From Diaporthe sp. PMI_573 (taxonomy: Eukaryota > Ascomycota > Sordariomycetes > Diaporthales > Diaporthaceae), in the NCBI GenBank assembly GCA_021399435.1, contig JAJTUP010000044.1, positions 496,001-560,000 on the forward strand: a stretch of DNA of 64,000 nucleotides. The letters run 5' to 3'. Position 1 is the stretch's first letter; the number at the start of each line of letters is the position of its first letter. Below are positions 42,555 to 52,602 of this stretch, in pieces. Made by a program: the position numbers and the translations under genes. The notes beneath the pieces are model-generated. The model was given only the letters and a program-made list of their open reading frames with translations, ran no database searches and was not told where the DNA came from.

Positions 42555-42806
42555 TTCTCACAACCTTTCCTCTTCTTACAACCTATCCTCTTCTCACAAC
42601 CTATCCTCTTCTCACAACCTATCCTCTTCTCACAACCTATCCTCTTCTCACAACCTATCCTCTTCTCACAACCTATCCTCTTCTCACAACCTATCCTCTT
42701 CTCACAACCTATCCTCTTCTCACAACCTATCCTCTTCTCACAACCTATCCTCTTCTCACAACCTATCCTCTTCTCACAACCTATCCTCTTCTCACAACCT
42801 ATCCTC
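42555..42806 (+). repeat. 18-bp minisatellite, 14 units
   Basis: Tandem unit TTCTCACAACCTATCCTC: twelve units identical as far as I can read, preceded by two variant units. It is pyrimidine-rich on the plus strand and keeps one frame open (repeated FSQPIL), but that frame has no good start and overlaps the next gene in another frame, so I do not call it coding. It ends 28 bp before the ATG at 42835. Confidence 0.92.
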
Positions 42807-42834
42807 TTCTCACTACTCTTTGTCTTTCCTCATC

Positions 42835-43941
42835 ATGTTGGTAAGAAATACATCCAATATGGCGGCAACGCGTTATCAAAGAGCTCTTGAAGCCAAGCGT
42901 GAGGCGAACGCCAGATCCTTACTTTATAGCCTCCCATTCGAACTCCTGGTTATGATTTGTCAATTTCTCTTTCAGCCCGCCTTAACGAACTTGGATAGAG
43001 TCCACCTCTTCCTTTGTCGACAACCCGCGCTATGCAAGTCTCGTCACACCCGCCGGTGCAGCCAGGGCCGCCACTTCCATCAAAGAATCCAGAAACAGGC
43101 CCTCCCCAGTCCAACAACGCTCTGGCATCTGATGCAAGCCTCTTCGTTTCTACGCGACTTTGCTCGGCCCATGTACATGGCCAACACTATCCACCTGATT
43201 TGTAGGCAGCAGCTTCTAGCCTACCAGCAGAGTGTGTTCTGCGATAAGGAACTCGGACCCATTTGCCCCTTTGTTACAACACAACTTGACACTGCGCCTA
43301 TTGCACTGATCCCTCTCTTGAATTTTGGCCTTTATCACAACAGAATTGATTTTCTGTACGACAACAGCAGAAAATGGAGAACAAATCAGCGCCATCGAGA
43401 TATTGCGGAAACTCTCAAATGCCTAATCAACCAGCACAACAACACCTGGATGCGCTCCCTACTCCAATACGTCAAGGACCTCTCGGTAGATAGGAGAGGG
43501 GATATTCGCCTGGCCCCGGACCCGCAGTATTTTGCATCAAATCCAGACCTATACGACCTAATGAGCAAACTGGCGCAACTAAGGCAGCACTCACGCGCGG
43601 GCCTTTACATGCTTTTGCTACCGAAGCGAAATATTGACTACTATGAGATCAAAGAGTTGGACATATCGCGGTCTTACAAGGAAGCAGTAGAGAATCTAGA
43701 AAATCGTTTTTGGGAAAAGGGTGCTCGGCTAGGGCGGATTGAAAACGTTTTGTATACTCGAGAGACCGGCGAAGAACACCATTTTGATGTTATTCCGACC
43801 AAAGAGTTTATAGCGAGTAGGTGTAATTTGTGGGAAGTTGGGATTGCAGCAGGGCGGTTAAGAAAGGATGCCCAAGAGGCTGTTTGGCTCAGGATATTTC
43901 CGGCAGGGAATTGCGTGCAAAAGGAGATTTCCCGGGCCTAA
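42835..43941 (+). CDS. F-box-like protein of unknown function (368 aa)
   Basis: One uninterrupted frame from the ATG at 42835 (MLVRNTSNMAATRYQRALE). Residues 31-47 (SLLYSLPFELLVMICQFL) fit the F-box consensus LPxELLxxIxxFL, which recruits substrate adaptors to SCF ubiquitin ligases through Skp1. The remaining 320 residues have no repeat or domain that I recognise (DFARPMYMANTIHLICRQQL, IDFLYDNSRKWRTNQRHRDI, SRSYKEAVENLENRFWEKGA). There is no frameshift or internal stop in a neighbourhood full of relics, which argues for a working gene. The leader contains the 14-unit minisatellite. Confidence 0.7.
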   Translation: MLVRNTSNMAATRYQRALEAKREANARSLLYSLPFELLVMICQFLFQPALTNLDRVHLFLCRQPALCKSRHTRRCSQGRHFHQRIQKQALPSPTTLWHLMQASSFLRDFARPMYMANTIHLICRQQLLAYQQSVFCDKELGPICPFVTTQLDTAPIALIPLLNFGLYHNRIDFLYDNSRKWRTNQRHRDIAETLKCLINQHNNTWMRSLLQYVKDLSVDRRGDIRLAPDPQYFASNPDLYDLMSKLAQLRQHSRAGLYMLLLPKRNIDYYEIKELDISRSYKEAVENLENRFWEKGARLGRIENVLYTRETGEEHHFDVIPTKEFIASRCNLWEVGIAAGRLRKDAQEAVWLRIFPAGNCVQKEISRA

Positions 43942-44421
43942 CTGCCGAGTCCCAGAAGGATTCAGCTGCCCAGATGTGTAGTGGCTAATGGGTTGTTGCA
44001 CAGATGCACGCAAAAGATAGGGCCATAGTGTGGGCCACACGTCCTGGCATCCCGATCCTTTATCTTATTGCTTTGTGGTGCGGATATGGCCCTTTGTTCT
44101 CCGCGAGGGTCATAGTCTAACAGACATTGGTATCAATGAGGAGGCATTGCGCAGAAGAAGATTGGCAACTGTATATATCCAGCTAGTGGGTCCAGATAAG
44201 AAGTTCGCCGTCGGGGTCGAGAACTTGACTGGTGACTATTGAGTTGTCTTTCCTAGGATTGGGTAATTTAATGCTGAAGTGGGCATTCTAGGAGCCATTC
44301 TCGAAGAAGATATTGAGGCTCTGGATGGGTGCTGGAAGGGTAAACATAGAACACCACGACGTTCCTTGAGGAATGTAGTATAAGCATTATTGGGACGATG
44401 TGCGCAGACAAGGGAGAAAAC
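43942..44421. other. Intergenic region
   Basis: About 480 bp between convergent genes; nothing beyond a possible last exon of the small gene at 44422. Confidence 0.4.
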
Positions 44422-44688
44422 TTACTGAAGAGTAGGGGTCAAGCCGCTACCGGTCTGCTGTGCATCAGGAGTAGCAGCAGGAGTAACAGGCGCCATGCCG
44501 TTTCCCTTGACGAGAGGAGAGCCAGCAGACGCACCTTTCTCGGGAGCCTTGAGGCTGGCGTTACCATGTGGAGTCAACTTGTTGTGGTCAGTGGGGAAGG
44601 ATAGAGAGCCAGGAGACATCAAGTTCTTGGTCCGGCTGGCGTTGTGAGCATATGTCTGAATAGCCTCCGTACTTGCGGGTGTTGACAT
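44422..44688 (-). CDS. Small Ser/Thr/Pro-rich conserved-looking protein (88 aa or spliced longer)
   Basis: From the ATG at 44688: MSTPASTEAIQTYAHNASRT then KNLMSPGSLSFPTDHNKLTP, a low-complexity Gly/Ser/Pro/Ala tail, and stop TAA at 44424-44422. The stop overlaps a consensus GTAAGT donor after TPTL, so an additional exon to the left is likely; the candidate acceptor CTTCCAG lies near 44340. Disordered, with no recognised domain. The upstream in-frame ATG at 44787 was rejected because the added residues look like leader sequence. Confidence 0.5.
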   Translation of the reverse strand: MSTPASTEAIQTYAHNASRTKNLMSPGSLSFPTDHNKLTPHGNASLKAPEKGASAGSPLVKGNGMAPVTPAATPDAQQTGSGLTPTLQ

Positions 44689-45368
44689 TGTCAGGCAGCG
44701 GGATCGAATGGTAATTAGTACCACGGTGGAGACCCAGTGAGGATTGATGCGTCTAGTGATGTTCTCAAGGTGGGACGCCATGTGCAAGTTGATATAGGCA
44801 ACGATGGCAAGCGGGGTCGGCGGCGGGGATCAGGCGGACTGGGCTTTATCAGGCGCCTTGGCGATCCTGGACAACACAAAAAAAAAGTAAGTTACACATA
44901 ATATAGCATATTCTACAACAACCATTTGATGCAACTTTTCTAAAATGAAACACAAGAATTGCCTCGATGTAAGGATTCTAAAGACATTCTTTTTTTTAAA
45001 ATTAGACCAAAACTAATTGAGTTGTCATGATATTTGTTTCAAATCTGCTCCAATTGACACTCAAGCAGAACTGTAAAAACAGCTCTTTTGTCAAAACTGA
45101 TTGAAATCAATTGAAACTGATGATCTAGACTCTCTTTATTGTAAGGTTTTAAGATCTATTCTTCTTTTTCAATTTGAGTCAATGGGTGTTAAGGAAAATG
45201 GACTTGAATATACTGGTTTTTGTATGGGAGGATGTCTGAAATGCACCAAAGAAATCGGCTTTTGTGACAACCCCTTTTTGGCTGACAACTGATTTTGGCG
45301 CCCACTACGCCGGAAGGCGTTGGGGCAACCGGAGAGAAGCCCCACGGGTAGTCCATAGTGATGTGCCA
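44689..45368. other. Intergenic, AT-rich
   Basis: Strongly AT-rich between 44880 and 45180, with runs of A and T. No gene. Confidence 0.4.
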
Positions 45369-45446
45369 CGTTTGTAAACAATGTTTGTTTGTTTGGTTTA
45401 AAACTAACCAAACGTTTGTTTGGACTGGTCCAAACAAACAAACACT
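45369..45446. repeat. GTTTG/CAAAC motif array with internal inverted repeats
   Basis: About twelve copies of GTTTG or CAAAC in 78 bp, arranged as opposed blocks (TGTTTGTTTGTTTGG, CCAAACGTTTGTTTGG, CCAAACAAACAAACA). It lies 40 bp beyond the stop codon of the adjacent hAT C-terminal relic, the position of hAT subterminal repeats. Confidence 0.7.
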
Positions 45447-45486
45447 CCCCATATATTTCCTTGTTAGGCGACAAGCGAGGCTATCA

Positions 45487-46302
45487 TCAGGCTACATCGC
45501 TATCGATTTCCGTTCCTAAACCCACCATATCGCCCGTACCATGTAAAACTCCAGACCACTCGTAATTTGGGTCAGATATCAGTTCTATGTCCCTTTGCAT
45601 ATACGTCCTTCTGCCACTAGATACAAAGAGCTCCAGATATGAATCCTCAAGATCTAGCCAGTCCTTCTCTTCAAGATCTGCCCAGCGTTTTTTGCGGGTA
45701 TGTGTTTTGTCTTGTAGCCGCTCGAGAACCCGATCGTTCATAAAGACAAAAGCTTGCATATCCGCGTGCTCTGGAAGGAGGCGATTGCGAGTCTTTGTAT
45801 GAACAAAGCTGATAGCAGAGAAAGACCGTTCTGATGGCACAGAATTGGCCAGCGTTGATAGAACCCTGACAGCCACTCTCGCGAGAACTGAGCCTTGGTT
45901 TAAGAGGCAATGCCACGCCATTGCTGGCTTGAAATCATCGTCATATACGGCGCTGGTCTCATCGAATAAGCCGTCTGGCCCGCCAGATCGCATGCGAAAG
46001 TGTGTAAACTCCTTGATGGCGCGTTGGTACTCCTCGTTATCCTTAAACTGCTTCCGCAGATACTCCTTGACACGAGAGAACACCGAAGGAGGTAATTTCG
46101 AGTGTTTCCCTGTTGTATCAGACCGCAACGCGTCCGCAATGAAGTGAATATCGTACGTCTGTTTATCAAGACGGCGTTTCCAGATATCCTCAATCTCATC
46201 CCACAGGATATCAGGGTATTGCTCCGTCTCTTTCAGCTCTTGCCATTTCATCTTAATCTGAAGCCAACGGTTCCCCGCTAAGTCCAACCTTTTTTTGCCC
46301 AT
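45487..46302 (-). mobile_element. hAT transposase relic, catalytic end and C-terminal domain (271 codons)
   Basis: Reads DLAGNRWLQIKMKWQELKE, YPDILWDEIEDIWKRRLDKQ, the region RSGGPDGLFDETSAVYDDDF, and the hAT C-terminal signature VRVLSTLANSVPSERSFSAI then SFVHTKTRNRLLPEHADMQA, ending in an acidic tail. A different hAT lineage from the relics at 12579 and 35425 (SERSFSAISFVHTK rather than ETERLFSKAK). The frame is uninterrupted for 271 codons, so this is the youngest-looking hAT piece. A further minus-strand frame at 46316-46549 (WPCIIISSVFGGAIAVIAAP) lies just upstream and is not obviously transposase. Confidence 0.82.
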
Positions 46303-46549
46303 TCTGCCAAATTCTTCAAGCCCATTTTTGAGCCACTTTAGTGGCGCTCGGGAATTCCTGTTGTACCAAGGATGAAGCCGACCGTTCTACCGGCATCCAT
46401 GCGGCGATTGTAGGGGCAGCGATAACTGCAATCGCCCCGCCAAACACAGATGAAATAATAATGCATGGCCAATTTCGTCTTTTTTGGACAGCATTCGACT
46501 GTCCGCCTGTCGTAGCAACATCTGCGGATGTACTTGAGTCCATGTGCAT

Positions 46550-47324
46550 TTAATGTGGAATTCTGAATAGGGTGGGATGAGTAGATAGGAAAGGTCCATA
46601 AAACCGGACCTGCTATATGCAGTACCCCGCTTGAAAGCGGTCAGAGGCGGTAGAATCTCTGTAGGCTAATCAGATGATAGGTTCCCGGTCGCCGCTAAGT
46701 TACTGTAGGCCTTTTTTCTCAGCAGGATTTCTAGATCACCCTTGCATTGCTTTCCAGTCTTGATCTTGCCCACTCTTCACTATGGAAAACCGCATACCGT
46801 GATATTTCCCTATAAATCATACTTTGTACTGTATATTGTCTACTCTTCCAATATTTGTTTACACTTATCCACCATGCCAACCCACTGGTGCGCAATCCCA
46901 CGCGGAATCTTGTTTGCGACAAAGAAATTGGTCTCTTCCTCTTGTGCCTTAAAAAGTCGGTCCAAAGAAAGGCGCGCTTGAAGTGTAAGGTTGGCGATTG
47001 CGTGGAACTCCGTCTTCCAATTTGGGTCATCGACCTGACAGGGCTGCATCTATCATGCCGTTGAAAACCATCCAGAATGTCTGGCCCGAATTTCCACCTA
47101 CCTACGAGGAGTCGAAAAAACACGAAGAAGAAAAAGAAGAAGACAAAGAATGGCTCGCCCAGTCGTATAGTAGCTGTCACAGAATCTTCAGGGACAAGAC
47201 AGGGCTCGCCAGAAACTGTGACGTCTGTTACGTCCTCACACGCACCCCATACTAAGTGCGAAGAAGAATGACTACGACAGCAGCACGCGGGACATCGTTC
47301 AGCGTTACTTAATAATTACAGAAC
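46550..47324. other. Region with small unassigned frames
   Basis: The minus-strand frame at 46840-47049 (NWKTEFHAIANLTLQARLSL, NKIPRGIAHQWVGMVDKCKQ) is protein-like but unknown. A Lys/Glu-coding simple stretch lies at 47105-47150. Otherwise nothing is supported. Confidence 0.35.
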
Positions 47325-47666
47325 GCGGGGGGCACATTTCTCTGGGTAGCACTAGTCTGCCAAAAGCTCACTTATATCTCAGCCTGGAAGGTGAACAACA
47401 AGACCCTATCCATGTTTCCGCCTGGTTTGGACAGCCAATACAAGAGAATGATGGACCAAATCAACGAATCAGAAGATGTTGAGCTTTGTCAAGCTATCCT
47501 GGCGAGTCTCACGATCGCATACCGACCGATCACCCTGGACGAACATTTGAATTTCAGAATATCAGGAGGTCATGGGCCAGTGCTCATAGCCGCGTGCCAA
47601 TTAACAGGTCCTATCATGCCGCAGCGTCGGACAGGCGTTGTATATAGTTGGTGGTGGAAGACTTAG
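47325..47666 (+). pseudogene. NACHT/NLR (HET-E-type) relic, post-NTPase helical region
   Basis: Reads GTFLWVALVCQKLTYISAWK then NNKTLSMFPPGLDSQYKRMM and EDVELCQAILASLTIAYRPI TLDE, the segment that follows the NACHT nucleotide-binding domain in fungal STAND/NLR proteins used in heterokaryon incompatibility and innate recognition. The nucleotide-binding domain, N-terminal effector domain and C-terminal WD40, ankyrin or TPR repeats are absent. After LDEHLNFRISGG the frame diverges and ends at 47666. A small fragment of one of the fastest-evolving fungal gene families. Confidence 0.75.
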
Positions 47667-48193
47667 GCCGCTTGTGAGCAGGCCTGATTTCTTCGGTTGT
47701 AAGGGCCTAGGCCTAGACGTGGTCCGTCATGACGGACATGCAAGGAAAATGGAGTAGCCTGATATTTGGGTTGCAGGTGGTCTGCCGCGGCACAGTCACG
47801 CAGTGCCCCTTTTTGAGGTCCCTACAATTTAGGTTTTCCGATATAATCAATTTTATAAAAAAGTAGTAAAGGACAACAAATACATTAATTAGAGTAACTT
47901 TGGTTTACAGTATTAGATTAAGATTACATTTACTATAGTTATATTAGCTTTAAAACTGGCGTATTTCCGTGTTCTAAGGCCATTACGATATGGAATTTAA
48001 GATTTTAAAAACATTTTTTAAAATCCTAGAGTTCTAGTTCTTCAAGTCTAAATGGTAAATGCTTTATACCACGCTGCAGACCAAGTATAAATATAAGTCA
48101 ATGCTGCCACTGAAAAACCAGATACTCAAGACGTCTTAGTTATATATCATTCCTGCATCAATTCATCAATCTACAAAAACACTCAATCCAAAC
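47667..48193. other. AT-rich intergenic stretch
   Basis: TA-rich from about 47820 to 48080, with poly-T and poly-A runs and no gene. The right end holds the promoter of the next gene (TATATAT at about 48140). Confidence 0.45.
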
Positions 48194-49256
48194 ATGGCGA
48201 ACAAATCTCGTACCAATGCAGTACAGGTGCAAACCCGCAGCAGCTCGAAGAATGTTGTGAAACCTGCGAAACCTGCCAAGACTGCACAGTTGGCTACGCC
48301 GCCACCAGAGTCTGGTAGTACTGACACTGATCAAGCTCATCAAGGTGATACCGACAAGGAGAAGCCAGACAAGGTTAAAACAATGCCAAAGCAGCGTAAT
48401 AATGATTCAGCACCGCCTATACTAAAGCCCCTCTCCATTAATGCAGAGATAAATGATTTAGGTGAAATGGAACCAAAAGAAATACAGACAGTCTCGACCG
48501 TGTCCAACGATAAAGAGAGTAGCGATCTTGATTTAGATTCTGACAACCTAACGACTCACTTTTTCTCTCGCGATCCACTTACGGGAGAAAAGAAAATCAC
48601 AAAGGCAACTTTGTATTGTCCTATGAATAGGCATATTTTGATGTACCTTCCTGCGCTTAGTGACGATCAGCAAGAGCGACTTGTCGTCAAAAGTGCTCTC
48701 GCAAAAGAGTTAGCAGACAAGCACAGCAAACTTGTGGAGAATATGGAGAAGGACGAGAACAGCAATTACACTAAGGCTCCTAACAAAATCTCCCCAGCGG
48801 AATTAGCAAAAAGAGGTATGTATGTTGTCTACTAATTGATCTAAAATCTACTAAAACCATCAGGTATCAAAAAAACAGGCTTAAGACTTATAGATGCTGG
48901 TTATCAAGTACCTAAAGACGGTATACCTCCTAGCCAACTTTCCTGTAGGAACGGTAAACTTTTTTTGGAAATATGACAACAGACACCCAAACACGTGGTG
49001 CCTCGTGACAACTAATATTGAGGAAGGCAAAGATGGGGAAGGAAAAGACGAAATTTGGATCCTAGGAATGAGCCAATGGACTAGCTGGAAGGGCGGGTCT
49101 TCTGAAAAAGAGATTCAGGAAATTTGGGCTGCATCTGGCACACCAATACCAATCAAACATGATGAGGACGAAGATGAGGATGAGGATATAGACGAGAATG
49201 AGGATAAGGATGAAGAAGGGAATGACGATAATGGTAATGACGAGGGTGAGAAATAA
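48194..49256 (+). pseudogene. Hypothetical protein with acidic C-terminal tail, one frame break
   Basis: Exon 1 (48194-48815) encodes a Lys/Thr/Ser-rich region, then LTTHFFSRDPLTGEKKITKA and LSDDQQERLVVKSALAKELA. An intron (48816-48863, GTATGT...CATCAG) leads to IKKTGLRLIDAGYQVPKDGI and PPSQLS. Between 48945 and 48967, at a run of seven T, the frame shifts by one base, and the other frame continues VNFFWKYDNRHPNTWCLVTT, EIWILGMSQWTSWKGGSSEK and a tail of Asp/Glu (DEDEDEDEDIDENEDKDEEG). No family recognised. The frame break sits at a homopolymer, so a sequencing error is a real alternative to gene loss. Confidence 0.5.
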
Positions 49257-49380
49257 TTATTGTGTAGGGAATGAATCACTTAGCCAATCTCGAAAGTTAT
49301 AGAATAGACGCTCGTTATACCTCAGTAAGACTAGACCAGGAAATTTTAGCAGCCATCATGCCAATGGATTAGGTAGACAA

Positions 49381-49992
49381 TCAGCATACCTCATATGGCA
49401 GGATGCGTAATACTTCCTGTTCTTCCCTTCCCTGCCCTGTAGAAAAGGGCCGGGCTGCTGCTGCCCCATATCCTACGGCGTACGAACCTGGCGTTGGCGT
49501 TGTAGAACGGACCTGAGATGACAAAAGGAGCCGCGAGGCTTCATAACAACAATCCGCGGCCGAACATCGCGCCTGCGCGTCGATGACCAACATGCGCTGC
49601 ACGACGTCAATTAGGTCCTCCGACTCCCAACTCTTTGCTTCTTCGACAATCTTTTCACACCACCCCATGCCTATCCCGGAACCAGGATATGGAAGAGCGT
49701 ATGCGAACCGTAGGATGACGACGCCAAGTGACCAGATATCCACGGCTTTCGTATATCTCTGCCTTGAATGACTAGCACATACCTCTGGAGGGCAGTACGT
49801 CTCCGAGCCGCAACCTGTCTTTAAGCTGTTGCCTATCTTCGCAAGGCCGAAGTCAGACAGCTTGATGCAGAGACCGTCCGGCTTGCGGTCGGGATCGCGA
49901 TGCTGGACAAGGATATTTTGCGCAAGAGAGATAGCGATTGATCTTACTGTCAAAAAGCGGGTGATCCGATTTGCGGTTCCTGGAGTGCGCAT
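49381..49992 (-). pseudogene. Ser/Thr protein kinase C-lobe fragment, lacking the catalytic loop
   Basis: Contains the magnesium loop CIKLSDFGLAKIGNSLKTGC, the activation segment end GSETYCPPEVCASHSRQRYT (APE as PPE), and the F-helix VDIWSLGVVILRFAYALPYP, then the G-I helices and a Ser-rich C-terminus. Where HRDxKPxN should precede ILVQHRDPDRKPDGL, the frame reads RSIAISLAQN, so the catalytic Asp and Lys are missing, and there is no N-lobe to the right. A truncated copy, or a pseudokinase remnant joined to foreign 5' sequence. Confidence 0.7.
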
Positions 49993-51149
49993 ATTTGAAG
50001 GCTAGATCAGCATCACATAACAAATAATCGCTCGTTGTAGCATGCTGTGTTGTACGCTATGAGTGTTTGAGATACTAACTATAAGGTACACGTTTGGAGG
50101 AAGGAATTGTTAGAAGTTTGTAATGAGCTATATATTTAGAGACGCACCTAGTCCTCAACGCTGTACTTCTTAATTTTCGCTCTGTTTGTAGGTAAATCAT
50201 ACTCGGCTCGCTACATTGACAAGGCAGCAGATATATTGGCTGCAGTGTGGGCAAGAAATGTTAGTCGTTTGTCACGGGAGGGACATAAGAGAGGCGAAGC
50301 TCTCAAGTCTTGCTTTGAATTGTAGAATTTCGAATAAAACCCTCGTCTAGCTAAGAAAAGAGAGAGGGAAGAAGGATCCCTCCGATTTCTATAAGGGCTT
50401 AAAAGCCAAGGGCCTCGTGGCTGCAGGTTGGTCTGTGCGCAGAGCGCTGCCAGTCACACCCAGCCCGATGAGACTCGGGAATAAGTGGCTGCGGTATTCT
50501 AAATCGGCAAAGCGACCCGCGGATCTGTCGTAACTTGAGTCTGCGCTGAGCAGCTGTTTGATTCAACGCAATACCGTCTTTAAGTTTCCTCTCAACTTAT
50601 TTTGTTGCAATATGCTTAATACAAGTAAACGTGTGAGTGTGAACTTGTCCGCAGTACGCAGAAAGGTTGGCCCGATGGTTGAACTCGATATTGAGACAAT
50701 CAGTGTTGTTGATCATATCCCAATTGATATCCTGGAGATTTGAAGACTTGCGGAACTCACGTCCTGCATTGTAATCCAAATTGTGTGAGATGAACGGAAT
50801 ACATCTTCAGTCGGGTCTCGAAGTGATTCATTGATCAGAGGAGTAGAAAGATTCCTAGCTAAATACTCTAAATTTAGGTGGTGAATGCAATACTAAAGGG
50901 TTATAACCTGATGCCTTGCTCGCCTGAGCCTTTTATGTAGTCCTCGTTCCCGCCGTCTAGAAATTCGAAAACGTTCATGGTTGACGAGAACCGGCTTGAC
51001 CGCGGCGCTTAGTAGAACTCCAAGTGCGCGGCCTTGAAACTCAGCGTACGGTTGATCTTCCACATAGAGGCTAGCCATTTGACAAAAAGGTGTGGCAAGG
51101 TTGCTGAGAAGATACGATACCGGAGCAGCCGACTGTTGCAAGGAAGACA
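49993..51149. other. Gene-poor region
   Basis: About 1.15 kb with no supported gene. Short frames at 50558-50779 and 50893-51150 have no recognisable content. Confidence 0.4.
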
Positions 51150-51506
51150 ACGGACCTGGATGGCTTTAGGACTTCAATTAGAAAACTCGGCGCCCAGCCT
51201 GCGCCTTCAGTGTGCTCCATGCGTGACGAGTACGCAGAATGGGTGGCCAGTACCGATCCGGGCGATTGTTTGGTAGACGACCCGATCCAGTATTGGCTTC
51301 TCCGCAGACGCCAATATCCACGCTTGTCGCGAATGGCAATCGATCTCTTTTCCATTCCGGCTATGTCTTCGGAGCCAGAGCGAATATTTAGCCTTGCCGG
51401 ACAGATGGTCACAGCTCAGAGAGGCCGCCTCAAAGCGGATCTTATAGGAGCTGCTCAATGTCTTTCGTCGTGGGAGAAAAGTGGGGTTATCCAGATACCC
51501 AAATGA
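51150..51506 (+). mobile_element. hAT transposase relic, C-terminal dimerisation region
   Basis: Reads SMRDEYAEWVASTDPGDCLV, DDPIQYWLLRRRQYPRLSRM and AIDLFSIPAMSSEPERIFSL AGQMVTAQRGRLKADLIGA, ending QCLSSWEKSGVIQIPK. The order WW/YW ... YPxLSxMAxDxxSIPAMSxExERxFS ... QRxxL is the hAT C-terminal domain, intact from 51170 to the stop. The catalytic region is missing. The AATCAAATC array starts directly at its stop codon. Confidence 0.85.
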
Positions 51507-51511
51507 GATCC

Positions 51512-51785
51512 AAATCGAATCAAATCAAATCCTATCAAATCAAATCGATGATTTTACTATCCAAATCAAATCAAATTGGACCCCTGATTTGATTTGATTT
51601 ATTTGTTTGCAAGTCTGGATCGACGTTAGGACGTGAAGATCGGAGATATCCGTTGGTCCGAAACAACCAACTGCAATCCAACTGAGAGCAGCCTCATCCA
51701 ACTCCAATCCAACTGAAATATACTTGGCCGGATGTCAATCCAACTGCGAGGAGGTACCAGTTGAGTTGAATTGGTTGATTACGCA
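51512..51785. repeat. Arrays of AATCAAATC and CAATCCAACTG motifs after the hAT relic
   Basis: 51512-51605 has about ten AAATC or CAAAT units with an inverted block (GATTTGATTTGATTT) at its right end. 51659-51785 has four copies of ATCCAACTG-type motif and an inverted block (CAGTTGAGTTGAATTGG). Both look like subterminal repeats at the 3' end of a hAT element. Confidence 0.65.
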
Positions 51786-52472
51786 CTCTGCACCACACAC
51801 AGTAACAGCGAAGGTTATAGTCAAAACCTTGACCCCCGTCGGCTCAAGACGTTAAGACTAAGACGGAATCCCGCCCGCCCAGGCTTTAACTCTAGTGGCA
51901 GAGCAGCCCTGACTCTGGTGCGAGAATCGGCCAGGTGGACGGCAAAGAGACGGGGGAAGCAATCGAGTACATCGGGCTGCTCCTGTGCCTCACCTTGAGT
52001 GAACTACTGCTGATCACCATTCTTGATTGGAAAAGGGATACTACTCAGAGCAGTGGGTAAAGAATAAAGTTTCCTGAGCTGCGGAATCGCAAAACGCCTT
52101 GCCGGGATATACAATCAGACACCTTTGTTACTGCATCCTTCAGAGCCCTCCCCAGCATGGAATCCCCTTGGGAAGTAGACTCAGAAGGACCAGTATGGGA
52201 GCCACCTCGATCATGCCATCTGCCGTCTATCCCAACGAGGTCACGAACAGGTTAGTCTGCTTCTTCTGAGCCTCCCTCTACCTCGATGACTGGTTAATAG
52301 TCCCAGTCTCCCTTCAGAGGCCTCTTAGGTACCTTAACAGCTCGTTCGTCTTGTTCAGCCTAGAAGAGCCACCAGGCGCCAGAAAACAGGCAACGCGCGC
52401 GGTGCAGACCCTGACATTTTGCCCAACGTCAATGAGCAGACCCTAAGCATTAATGTTGAAATAGGGAGCAAA
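51786..52472. other. Intergenic region
   Basis: No supported gene; the frame beginning at about 52157 (MESPWEVDSEGPVWEPPRS) is short and unrecognised. Confidence 0.4.
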
Positions 52473-52602
52473 TGGCCTGCCACCTTCCGCACCAACGTAG
52501 ATTCTTACTTCTATCCTACCAAGTTCTCGCTGCCGCATGTCCAGCGGCGGCGTTATTATTAACAGTGCTTCAGTGGATTCGTGCATTGGCGTTCGGAATG
52601 CG
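52473..52602 (+). pseudogene. Relic of the SDR gene at 3493, exon-2 start
   Basis: Reads WPATFRTNVDSYFYPTKFSL PH and, after one missing base at about 52538, GGVIINSASVDSCIGV. This matches residues W-T-S-T-F-R-V-N through YIGV of the intact SDR (4063-4190) at both protein and DNA level; the missing base is a T of the Leu codon after LPH. Homology starts close to the 5' end of the SDR's second exon and stops before the YxxxK active site. A short, decayed duplicate 48 kb from its relative. Confidence 0.8.

Noticed and set aside
42510..42890. Frame encoding FSQPIL repeats as a repeat protein
   Set aside because: Produced by an 18-bp minisatellite whose period is a multiple of three; no convincing start, overlaps the F-box-like gene in another frame, no homolog known to me.
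45369..45446. GTTTG array as a telomere or centromere repeat
   Set aside because: Too short, palindromic blocks, and placed right after a hAT 3' end, which explains it better.
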